From Bacteroidota bacterium (GTDB lineage Bacteria > Bacteroidota > Bacteroidia > NS11-12g > UBA955): a stretch of 7,059 nt of DNA. The stretch is from positions 1-7,059 of the forward strand of contig RGEC01000116.1 of the NCBI GenBank assembly GCA_009918425.1, in the 5' to 3' direction. The position numbers were made by a program, and so were the translations under genes. The notes under the pieces were generated by a model. The model saw nothing but the letters and a program-made list of their open reading frames with translations, was not told the origin of the DNA and searched no databases. Numbering within the stretch: position 1 is the stretch's first letter; every line of letters begins with the position of its first letter. Positions 1 through 5,761 of the stretch are shown here, piece by piece.

Positions 1-446
1 TTGGTGCTGCCCGAAGTGCAGTCCCTATAAGCACAAATAAAATAATGGATTACACAGGCCAGCTGATTATTGGCAGAAAAATTTCAGATGGTTTTAGTAT
101 TCAGCTTTCTCCCAGTTATGTATCTATGGGCCGAGGTGGAGAAACTGGAGCTTTGGGTATTGCCATGCGTCAGAAGATTACAAAACGCACCACATTTAAC
201 CTAGAGTACATTCCCGCCATTGTAAGGCCGATGGGCAGGGCTGTATACAGGAATTCTCTGTCAGTGGGTGTGGATATAGAAACAGGTGGACACGTTTTTC
301 AATTGCATTTTACCAACAGTTCCGGTATGGCAGAACCCCAGTTTATTGCATACAACACGGATACCTGGTCAAATCAGGGCTTTCGCTTTGGTTTCAATAT
401 CAGCAGGGTTTTCACGGTGGTGGATCCCGGCAAATTCAGCCGATAA
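1..446 (+). CDS. DUF5777 family beta-barrel protein, C-terminal part (5' end outside window)
   Basis: The reading frame is open from the window edge (first complete codon at base 3) to TAA at 444-446, so 147 residues are visible. The ATG at 45 is internal, because the frame continues upstream without a stop. The sequence alternates short amphipathic strands with turns (for example GQLIIGRKISDGFSIQLSPS, then the RTTFNLEYIPA strand), as expected for an outer-membrane or periplasmic beta-barrel. The C-terminal block NSLSVGVDIETGGHVFQLHF, followed by TNSSGM and a final GFNISRVF strand, is the hallmark I recognise for DUF5777 proteins of Bacteroidota. These are usually near 280 residues, so about half is missing. 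The molecular function of the family is not established. A short tail (VVDPGKFSR) follows the last strand. The gene converges on the glycosyltransferase gene with 2 bases between stop codons. I am confident of the family and make no claim about function. Confidence 0.85.
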   Translation, partial: GAARSAVPISTNKIMDYTGQLIIGRKISDGFSIQLSPSYVSMGRGGETGALGIAMRQKITKRTTFNLEYIPAIVRPMGRAVYRNSLSVGVDIETGGHVFQLHFTNSSGMAEPQFIAYNTDTWSNQGFRFGFNISRVFTVVDPGKFSR

Positions 447-448
447 AT

Positions 449-2224
449 TTATTCAAACCAGGAAGGTCCGTACATATTAGGATTTGCGCGGCATAGCCTG
501 TATTCAATGCGCGTTTTTATTCCTTTCTTCTCAGATTTTAAATAAATGCTAAGTGTGGTATTGCCCGAAACCCCTGGAATGTCGGCTGTTTTGATAAATA
601 AAAATAGACTGTTGTCTCCAACACCCCTGAATTCAGATTTTTTACTGCTTCGCCAGTCAATTTGCCTGTTGCCTTTGTGTAAACTGCCAATCAGTTCAGT
701 GTTTTCCGGCAAAGTGGTGTCTGCCAGATGAATTACCAGTAAGTCATTAGTTTGAAAGCCTTCATTTTTTAAATTGATTTCAAACGGCTGATTGGTTTTA
801 ATAATGGCAGTTTTGTAGTTTAATGTTTGCTGTTCGGACGAGTTGTTTAAATAAACGATTTCGCCTCCAATAAAATACCGATGTCTGGCTTCTTTCCCGG
901 TCCAATGTTCCAGCAGGGGAATAATACCGGGGTGGCTTCCCGTATTGACAGCTAGAATGATTGGGTTGTTTTTGAAGGGCCATTCTTCCCATTGCTTCCA
1001 CAATCGGCTGTAAGAAAATGGAATTTTTGAATGAGAAATAAATTTTGGGATGCAAACATCATGTTCTTTAAAAAGATGATACATCAGTACATCTTCAGGC
1101 CCATCGGCCAACAATAATGTTTTTTGCCCGCAATGGGCTTTGAATACTTTTGCCTGTTCCTGGTATACATTTTTACGACCTTCACTGAAATAACCGCTCT
1201 TTATCAATCCATAACCCATCATCAAAGCCACAGTCGGGGCAAAGAATAAGACTTTTTTATTCGGAATCAGGCTTAAGAGCCCCAGAAAGAAAAAGGGTGT
1301 ACTAAACAGCAGCACATTGTGTTGCAAAACGGGTTTGTTTAGCCAAGACCAGACAAAGCCGAAAACCATGGGGAATAAAAATATGGAGAAACACAACAAG
1401 GACAATTTAATTGTATTTTTATCTAATGCTTGGCGTCGCCAGAAAACAGAAATAACAAAGATGCCCAGCACCGGATACAACATGCCGTTCAGTAAATATT
1501 GCAAGTGTTTTACAGGAAAATCAAATCCGGGTTTTCCCAGCCAGTCCAGTCCGCCAAAACCCAATTGATGAAAGAAAACCGGTAGGGCAGGGGCAAACAG
1601 CAACAGGCCAATAAAACCGCTCAATAACCATTTTTGTCTATGTTCACTAGGTTTTACGAACCCAAGCAACCCAAGTATTAAAACCGGTAACAGTGCGAAA
1701 TAATGCAACCAGGCGCATGCGGCTGACAGCAAACCCAGCAGCAGAAAAGCCATTTTACTTGTTTTTTTTTCTGTCCAAATCAAACTCCATTGCCAGATAA
1801 ATGCGTTGCAGAAGAACATGCCCAATGCATAGGGGCGTATTTGATTGCCCCACAGCAAAGGCAGGTAGGAAAGAGAATACAGAAGGGCAACCGGCAGGGC
1901 CTTGGATGGTTCTGAAAGTGTTTCGGCAGTTTTGTAAACAAAATAGACCGAAGCTAATGAAAATAATGCCAGGACTCCATGCATTAGCGGGGCATTCTCG
2001 CCGAAATATTTAACCCAAAGCCAAATCAAGGTTTGCATTCCGGGTGGGTGGCCGTCAGGCATCACGCCTTGCTGCCAGTGTTCGTTCCATGTTGCGGAAT
2101 TCGCCCGGAAAATGGCACTGAGCTCATCGTAGGTGAAGGGGACTGTGTCAATGTCCCAAAACCTGATGAAGGCTGAGATAATCAGTATTCCGACTAAACC
2201 AAAGCGTAATAATTTACTTGACAC
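449..2224 (-). CDS. GT-C fold membrane glycosyltransferase (PMT/ArnT-like, GT39/GT83-type)
   Basis: 591 residues. Residues 1-345 are a polytopic membrane domain, with hydrophobic spans near 5-22, 82-98, 110-125, 133-150, 157-190, 198-218, 245-262, 272-293, 303-320 and 326-342. The first extracytoplasmic loop carries an acidic pair in TYDELSAIFR (D33, E34) and an HPPG motif (59-62), typical of GT-C enzymes that use lipid-phosphate-linked sugars. Residues about 350-591 are a soluble, probably periplasmic, C-terminal domain that I cannot assign; its last 120 residues look beta-rich. The likely role is transfer of a sugar from a polyprenyl-phosphate donor to a lipid, glycan or protein at the outer face of the inner membrane; the acceptor is unknown. 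The start is GTG at 2224-2222, chosen because the frame has no ATG between the preceding in-frame stop and the first membrane span; an ATG at 2228-2226 is in another frame. It lies 25 bases after the preceding minus-strand gene and is probably last in the operon. Confidence 0.82.
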   Translation of the reverse strand: MSSKLLRFGLVGILIISAFIRFWDIDTVPFTYDELSAIFRANSATWNEHWQQGVMPDGHPPGMQTLIWLWVKYFGENAPLMHGVLALFSLASVYFVYKTAETLSEPSKALPVALLYSLSYLPLLWGNQIRPYALGMFFCNAFIWQWSLIWTEKKTSKMAFLLLGLLSAACAWLHYFALLPVLILGLLGFVKPSEHRQKWLLSGFIGLLLFAPALPVFFHQLGFGGLDWLGKPGFDFPVKHLQYLLNGMLYPVLGIFVISVFWRRQALDKNTIKLSLLCFSIFLFPMVFGFVWSWLNKPVLQHNVLLFSTPFFFLGLLSLIPNKKVLFFAPTVALMMGYGLIKSGYFSEGRKNVYQEQAKVFKAHCGQKTLLLADGPEDVLMYHLFKEHDVCIPKFISHSKIPFSYSRLWKQWEEWPFKNNPIILAVNTGSHPGIIPLLEHWTGKEARHRYFIGGEIVYLNNSSEQQTLNYKTAIIKTNQPFEINLKNEGFQTNDLLVIHLADTTLPENTELIGSLHKGNRQIDWRSSKKSEFRGVGDNSLFLFIKTADIPGVSGNTTLSIYLKSEKKGIKTRIEYRLCRANPNMYGPSWFE

Positions 2225-2249
2225 CCATGCAATGATAAGACAAAAACCC

Positions 2250-3509
2250 TCAGGTTTTCATCTTATTCTTTTTGGCACTTGGAAACAATATATTGTTCAG
2301 AATAAGGCGATAACCTGCAGAATTGGGATGTAGATTCAGGTCTGTAGGCGGTTCACCCACCAGGTGCTGGTAATCTTCGGGATCATGGCCGCCAAAGAAT
2401 GTCCAGGTGCCTTTGCCCGCCTCTCCGTGTATGTATTTTGCCTCACCCAAAGCGGCGTTCTCACCCATTACCAGCACATCGCTTTTGATTTTTTCTTTGT
2501 GAAAGGCCGTGGTTTGTCCCATAAAACCTTTGATGGTGCGGGTGTGGTTTTGGCAAAGAATGGAAGGAATGACATCCCATTTGGCGCTATAATCAAACAG
2601 CGTAAACAAATCATTTTCCTCGGTTACGCCGCGTCTGCGCGGGTCCACATCAATATCACTGTGTTCGTATATGTAAGGGTTTTGCTCCAGTATGAAATCT
2701 TTGAAGGCAAAGCAGTTTTCAAACTTCAATCGGTTCTGACAATCCGGATCAGACGGTGTTCCATCAAACATAGTCTGGCATATATCGGTGCTTTCCGCTG
2801 CCAAAGCCAGGTCATAGGTGTCGGTAGCACTGCACATGGCAAACAGGAATCCTCCGCCCAGGCAAAAATCCCTGATTTTCTTAGCTACGGCCAGTTTTAG
2901 CTCCCGATTAGAGGCATAGCCGTATTTGGATGCCATTTCCTCAGCTTCTCGCACCTCATTCTGGTACCATGGGGCGCTGGCATAACTGCTCCAGAATTTT
3001 CCGTATTGTCCTGAAAAATCTTCGTGATGCAGGTGCAGCCAGTCGTATTCCGGAAGTTTGTTGGTCAGTACCTCGTCATCAAATATAACCGTGTAGGGAA
3101 TTTCTGCGTAGGTAAGTACCATAGTTACTGCATCGTCCCAGGGCTGTTTTGTTTTGGGACTGTATACGGCTATTTTAGGGGCAGTAAGCAGTTTTACCAC
3201 ATTCATATTCACCTCAGGATTGCTGATGGTGGCTTCTATGGAATTGGCTTCGCTTTCGGTAATTACTTCGTACGAAACACCCCGAATTTTGCACTCACTC
3301 TCGGTTTGCGGTGTGTGGGCAATCATGAAGCTTCCACCTTTGTAATTTAAGAGCCAGTTTACTTCTCTTCCTTCCTGCTGCAGCACCCAGAATGCCAGTC
3401 CATAGCTTTTGAGATGGTTTTTCTGGCTTTCATCCATAGGAATCAGAATGCGGGAAGCATTCAGTCTGCAGGACAAAGAAATCAGGATTGAAAACAGGAG
3501 TACGCGCAT
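2250..3509 (-). CDS. Secreted protein of the Bacteroidota 'asparagine synthetase B' family (name doubtful; possible class I amidotransferase-like fold)
   Basis: 419 residues from ATG 3509. A TTG at 3530 would add seven residues and overlap crcB. The ATG was preferred because it lies 4 bases after the crcB stop and gives a clean signal peptide (MRVLLFSILISLSCRLNA, cleavage near 18-20). Close homologues in Bacteroidota are, as I recall, commonly labelled asparagine synthetase B. The sequence does not support that name: there is no N-terminal catalytic Cys after Met, and no SGGxDS pyrophosphatase loop. What is visible is GGGFLFAMCSATD (218-230), resembling a nucleophile elbow with Cys226; WLHLHHEDF (157-165); SDIDVDPRRR (284-293); and HGEAGKGTWTFFGGHDPEDY (361-380), whose GKG...GGHDPE recalls the end of GATase1-like and ThuA-like domains. 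The probable location is the periplasm or cell surface. Substrate unknown. It is the middle gene of a three-gene operon. Family membership is confident; the fold is an inference. Confidence 0.8.
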   Translation of the reverse strand: MRVLLFSILISLSCRLNASRILIPMDESQKNHLKSYGLAFWVLQQEGREVNWLLNYKGGSFMIAHTPQTESECKIRGVSYEVITESEANSIEATISNPEVNMNVVKLLTAPKIAVYSPKTKQPWDDAVTMVLTYAEIPYTVIFDDEVLTNKLPEYDWLHLHHEDFSGQYGKFWSSYASAPWYQNEVREAEEMASKYGYASNRELKLAVAKKIRDFCLGGGFLFAMCSATDTYDLALAAESTDICQTMFDGTPSDPDCQNRLKFENCFAFKDFILEQNPYIYEHSDIDVDPRRRGVTEENDLFTLFDYSAKWDVIPSILCQNHTRTIKGFMGQTTAFHKEKIKSDVLVMGENAALGEAKYIHGEAGKGTWTFFGGHDPEDYQHLVGEPPTDLNLHPNSAGYRLILNNILFPSAKKNKMKT

Positions 3510-3513
3510 ATAT

Positions 3514-3876
3514 TTACAAAATCTCAGCAAATTTCCTGCCGATTATTACCAGCATGTAACCCAAAGATACGGAAAAAACTCCGTAAATCAAAGCGCGGGC
3601 ATGTTCCTGTGCCTGAGCGTATTGATAGAGTTCCCAGCCAAAACCTGAGAAGGTGGTAAAACCGCCCAACGCACCGGTTACCAGCAGCAGTTTCAGGTTT
3701 GGATCCTGAATTTTGCCCATACCCAGCCCAATAAAAAAACAGCCCAGCATGTTTACCGCAAAGGTGGCCCATGCGAACCTGGAAGTTTCAAAGGGCAGGT
3801 ATAAGCTGACTACATAACGCAAAACACTTCCGCAAAAGCCACCCAGCCCCACCAGCAATATACCTTGAAAGTTCAT
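3514..3876 (-). CDS. crcB: Fluoride ion channel CrcB/Fluc
   Basis: 120 residues from ATG 3876. The frame is open back to a TTG at 3918, but that would use up the whole divergent gap and add a non-family N-terminus, so the ATG was preferred. The protein has four predicted membrane helices, as in all Fluc channels. Signatures in order are GGFCGSVLRY (12-21), the ATFAVNMLGCFFIG helix with the pore Asn (N42), and GALGGFTTFSGF (68-79), containing the TTFS break of helix 3 that binds the structural Na+ and the pair of Phe (F76, F79) lining the fluoride path. Fluc channels are dual-topology homodimers that passively export fluoride across the inner membrane. Only one crcB copy is seen here, consistent with a homodimer rather than a two-gene heterodimer. 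It is first in the minus-strand operon and diverges from the FNR gene. No fluoride riboswitch fits in the 42-base gap. Confidence 0.93.
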   Translation of the reverse strand: MNFQGILLVGLGGFCGSVLRYVVSLYLPFETSRFAWATFAVNMLGCFFIGLGMGKIQDPNLKLLLVTGALGGFTTFSGFGWELYQYAQAQEHARALIYGVFSVSLGYMLVIIGRKFAEIL

Positions 3877-3881
3877 GTGTG

Positions 3882-3889
3882 CAAATGTA
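3882..3889 (-). promoter_or_regulatory. Candidate -7 box (TACATTTG) for the crcB operon
   Basis: Read on the minus strand this is TACATTTG, an exact match to the Bacteroidota -7 consensus TAnnTTTG. A start about 5 bases downstream would coincide with the crcB ATG at 3876, implying a leaderless or nearly leaderless mRNA. A TTTG upstream (3919-3916) is spaced 26 bases away, longer than the usual 19-21, so the -33 element is weak. The same 9-mer TACATTTGC recurs in the rho promoter. Confidence 0.4.
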
Positions 3890-3900
3890 AGACAGGGTTG

Positions 3901-3908
3901 TAAATTTG
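3901..3908 (+). promoter_or_regulatory. Candidate -7 box (TAAATTTG) for the FNR/radical SAM pair
   Basis: TAAATTTG matches the TAnnTTTG consensus and lies 10 bases before the ATG at 3919, so a transcript starting about 5 bases downstream would have a leader of roughly 6 nucleotides. No good TTG is seen at the usual spacing upstream, so either the promoter is weak or activator-dependent, or the true one lies within crcB. Confidence 0.35.
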
Positions 3909-3918
3909 CGTATTCCAA

Positions 3919-4602
3919 ATGCAGGCGGTTATTGAAAATATCACACAGGAAACAGAATCTGTGAAACGTTTTTTTCTCAGGCCCCAGCCTGAATCGTCAT
4001 TTGCATTTTTGCCAGGGCAATTTGTAACCATTCGTTTGGATGATCTTGAACGCAGCTATTCTATTGCCAATGCGCCTGATAAAAGCGGTATAATTGAACT
4101 GTGTATTGTGCTTAACCCGCAGGGGAAGGTTACGCCATTGCTGTGGCAGTTGAAACCGGGTGAAACAATTGAAATATCCCAAGCACTGGGAAGTATGGTC
4201 CTTCCGGATACCCTGGATAAAGACCTGTGCTTTATTTGCACCGGTACAGGCGTAGCGCCTTTCCGCAGTATGATTGGACATTTGCTTAGTAACGGAGAGC
4301 TACAGCATGATATTTACCTGATTTTTGGAAACCGTTATAAGAAGGACATACTTTATAGGACTGAATTTGAGGATTGGGCGGTAAAACATGATAAATTTCA
4401 CTTTATTCCGGTGATGAGCCGGGAAATTGGCGCAAACCGAACCGGCTATGTGCATCCTGTGTATGAAGAGATATTTGCTGACAAGCGGGATGCTCATTTT
4501 TACGTGTGCGGCTGGGAAGCGATGTGCCGTGAGGCAAGACAGCGCCTGAAGGCCATGGGCTACACAAGAAAACAGTATACCTTCGAACAATACGACGGCT
4601 GA
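3919..4602 (+). CDS. FNR-type FAD/NAD(P)H oxidoreductase
   Basis: 227 residues, the usual size of a two-domain ferredoxin-NADP+ reductase-like flavoprotein, with no added ferredoxin domain. The FAD-binding barrel (about 1-95) has LPGQFVTI (31-38), the flavin-binding RSYSIAN (45-51) and GKVTPLL (69-75). The NAD(P)-binding domain (about 100-227) has CTGTGVAPFRSM (107-118), FGNR (136-139), and VCGWEAM (196-202), which matches the CGxxxM nicotinamide-site motif. The protein ends EQYDG, close to the C-terminal acidic/aromatic residues that contact the flavin in this superfamily. It should be a soluble cytoplasmic enzyme moving electrons between NAD(P)H and a one-electron carrier such as ferredoxin or flavodoxin; direction and partner cannot be read from the sequence. 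The ATG at 3919 has no Shine-Dalgarno. Its stop overlaps the next start by one base (TGATG), so it is coupled to the radical SAM gene. Confidence 0.88.
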   Translation: MQAVIENITQETESVKRFFLRPQPESSFAFLPGQFVTIRLDDLERSYSIANAPDKSGIIELCIVLNPQGKVTPLLWQLKPGETIEISQALGSMVLPDTLDKDLCFICTGTGVAPFRSMIGHLLSNGELQHDIYLIFGNRYKKDILYRTEFEDWAVKHDKFHFIPVMSREIGANRTGYVHPVYEEIFADKRDAHFYVCGWEAMCREARQRLKAMGYTRKQYTFEQYDG

Positions 4603-5624
4603 TGTTTTTGGGCTGGAAAGATACCTGGCGCCTCGCGCGCGCACACGCGAAACCTTCAAGGTTTATAAACCTTATCCGCGTCGAGCTTTCCTATTTAATT
4701 TCCCGCTTCACCCGCAAGCCTGTTTTTTGGGGAATGCCCACCGCCATTAGCATAGAGCCCACTACCGCCTGCAACCTGGGCTGTCCCCAATGTCCCAGTG
4801 GATTAAAACAATTCAGCAGGCCTACCGGAAAAATGAGTTTGCAACAGTTTAATGTTGTCTTACCCCAAATCAGTCGAAGTACCGGTTATATCACATTGTA
4901 TTTCCAAGGAGAGCCTTTCATTAACAAGGATTTTACAGGTATGATTGCCGCTGCAAACCGTCAAGGAATTTACACTGCTACCAGCAGCAATGCCCATTTT
5001 ATCACACCCGACGCAGCGCTTAAAACGGTCGAAGCCGGCCTGAAGCGCATGATTATAAGCATAGATGGAACTACCCAGCAAACCTATGCCGAATACAGAA
5101 TAGGCGGTGAAATTGAAAAAGTTATTGAAGGAACCCGAAATCTTTTGAACGCAAGAAAAATGCTGGGTGTAAGCTATCCGATTGTGGTGTGGCAGTTTAT
5201 TGTTTTTGCCCACAATGAGCATGAAATTCCTGCTATTGAAAAATTGGCAAAAGAAATTGGTGTTGATAAACTTCAACTGAAAACGGCACAGATTTATGAT
5301 CTTGAAAATGCAGAAAAATGGCTGCCATCTAATCCTGTATTTGCCCGTTACCACAAAAGGGATGGACTTTTGGCAATTAAAGCTTCCAGGGAAAACCGCT
5401 GCAGCCGCTTTCACAAAAATCCCGTTCTTACCTGGGATGGTGTTATGGTGCCTTGTTGTTTTGATAAAGATGCCTCTCACGATTTGGGCAATGTTTTTTC
5501 AGACGGAGTGGAGAAAGTATGGAAAGGAAACCGCAGACTGGCATTCGGACAAAAATTAAAGCAGGGTAGAAGCCAAATAGATATCTGTAACAACTGCACA
5601 GAAGGAGTTAGGGTATGGATTTAA
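4602..5624 (+). CDS. Radical SAM/SPASM domain protein
   Basis: 340 residues. The radical SAM core has EPTTACNLGCPQC (52-64) with the CxxxCxxC ligands C57, C61 and C64 for the SAM-binding [4Fe-4S] cluster, an FQGEP motif (101-105) in place of GGEP, and IISIDGTTQQTYAEYR (151-166), characteristic of the MoaA/PqqE/SPASM group. The C-terminal part has C267, adjacent C285-C286 in WDGVMVPCCFD, and C329/C332 in DICNNC, a set able to bind one auxiliary cluster (a shortened SPASM or twitch domain). A 45-residue N-terminal extension, positively charged and partly amphipathic (RARAHAKPSRF type), precedes the core. SPASM enzymes often modify peptides or small molecules, but no precursor peptide gene is adjacent and the substrate is unknown. 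The start ATG 4602 overlaps the FNR stop. Close relatives seem widespread in Bacteroidota, suggesting a conserved rather than strain-specific role. Confidence 0.9.
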   Translation: MFLGWKDTWRLARAHAKPSRFINLIRVELSYLISRFTRKPVFWGMPTAISIEPTTACNLGCPQCPSGLKQFSRPTGKMSLQQFNVVLPQISRSTGYITLYFQGEPFINKDFTGMIAAANRQGIYTATSSNAHFITPDAALKTVEAGLKRMIISIDGTTQQTYAEYRIGGEIEKVIEGTRNLLNARKMLGVSYPIVVWQFIVFAHNEHEIPAIEKLAKEIGVDKLQLKTAQIYDLENAEKWLPSNPVFARYHKRDGLLAIKASRENRCSRFHKNPVLTWDGVMVPCCFDKDASHDLGNVFSDGVEKVWKGNRRLAFGQKLKQGRSQIDICNNCTEGVRVWI

Positions 5625-5627
5625 GCC

Positions 5628-5645
5628 ATAACTTGGAAAAGTTAT
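5628..5645 (+). terminator. Weak hairpin after the radical SAM stop codon
   Basis: A perfect 7-base-pair stem, ATAACTT/AAGTTAT, closes a GGAA (GNRA-type) loop, beginning 4 bases after the stop at 5622-5624. The stem has only one G-C pair and no following T-run, so it is a poor intrinsic terminator. It may instead protect the 3' end of the mRNA or be incidental. It overlaps the -33 element of the proposed rho promoter. Confidence 0.3.
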
Positions 5646-5663
5646 TGTATTACGCTACATTTG
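5633..5663 (+). promoter_or_regulatory. Bacteroidota-type promoter for rho
   Basis: TTG at 5633-5635, a 20-base spacer, then TACATTTG at 5656-5663. This fits the -33/-7 consensus recognised by the Bacteroidota primary sigma factor in both sequence and spacing, and is the best promoter match in the window. Transcription would start near 5668-5670, leaving a leader of about 92-95 bases before the rho ATG. Confidence 0.6.
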
Positions 5664-5667
5664 CAAT

Positions 5668-5761
5668 GTCAAATCGCTGAAATTAAGGTGCCCGACCATC
5701 TTAAATGAAGCTCCCCAATATTATTTGAACTCCTTACTATCATTCACTGTATCTATTATTT
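5668..5761 (+). promoter_or_regulatory. rho 5' leader, C-rich and G-poor (rut-like)
   Basis: Non-coding leader between the predicted transcription start and the rho ATG. Its last 51 bases (5711-5761) contain 13 C, 23 T and only 2 G by my count, a composition that favours unpaired RNA and binding by the Rho primary site. Autogenous control of rho through its leader is known in Escherichia coli; extending it here is inference. A 7-codon open frame (ATG 5705 to TGA 5728, MKLPNII) lies inside, without supporting evidence. There is no Shine-Dalgarno before the rho ATG. Confidence 0.4.

Larger units (their letters stand above)
3881..3909. repeat. Imperfect inverted repeat in the divergent promoter
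   Basis: The left arm GCAAATGTA (3881-3889) and right arm TAAATTTGC (3901-3909) are inverted repeats matching at 8 of 9 positions around an 11-base spacer; the centres of the arms are 20 bases apart, about two helical turns. The arms coincide with the two opposed -7 boxes, so the symmetry may simply be two promoters back to back. The spacing also suits a dimeric regulator acting on both operons. Confidence 0.5.

Noticed and set aside
45..446. A complete 133-residue protein starting at ATG 45
   Set aside because: The frame is open upstream to the window edge and the family is about twice as long, so the ATG is internal to a truncated gene.
2364..2900. A 178-codon plus-strand open frame opposite the secreted protein gene
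   Set aside because: The opposite strand encodes a well-conserved family in a continuous frame; the plus-strand translation shows no domain and lacks a promoter.
3877..3918. A fluoride (crcB-motif) riboswitch upstream of crcB
   Set aside because: The gap is only 42 bases, shorter than the aptamer, and shows none of its conserved GC-rich stem and pseudoknot sequence.
3919..3963. A precursor peptide gene for the SPASM enzyme in the neighbourhood
   Set aside because: No small open frame with leader-like or Cys-rich sequence lies free of other genes near the radical SAM gene; the flanking gaps are filled by promoter and leader elements.
4860..5480. A 206-codon open frame antisense to the radical SAM gene
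   Set aside because: It lies wholly within a gene with clear catalytic motifs, has no recognisable domain, and is rich in Cys/Phe/Asn as expected of a reverse-strand shadow.
5705..5728. A leader peptide (MKLPNII) before rho
   Set aside because: Seven codons can occur by chance; there is no ribosome-binding signal, no run of regulatory codons and no paired hairpins to suggest attenuation.
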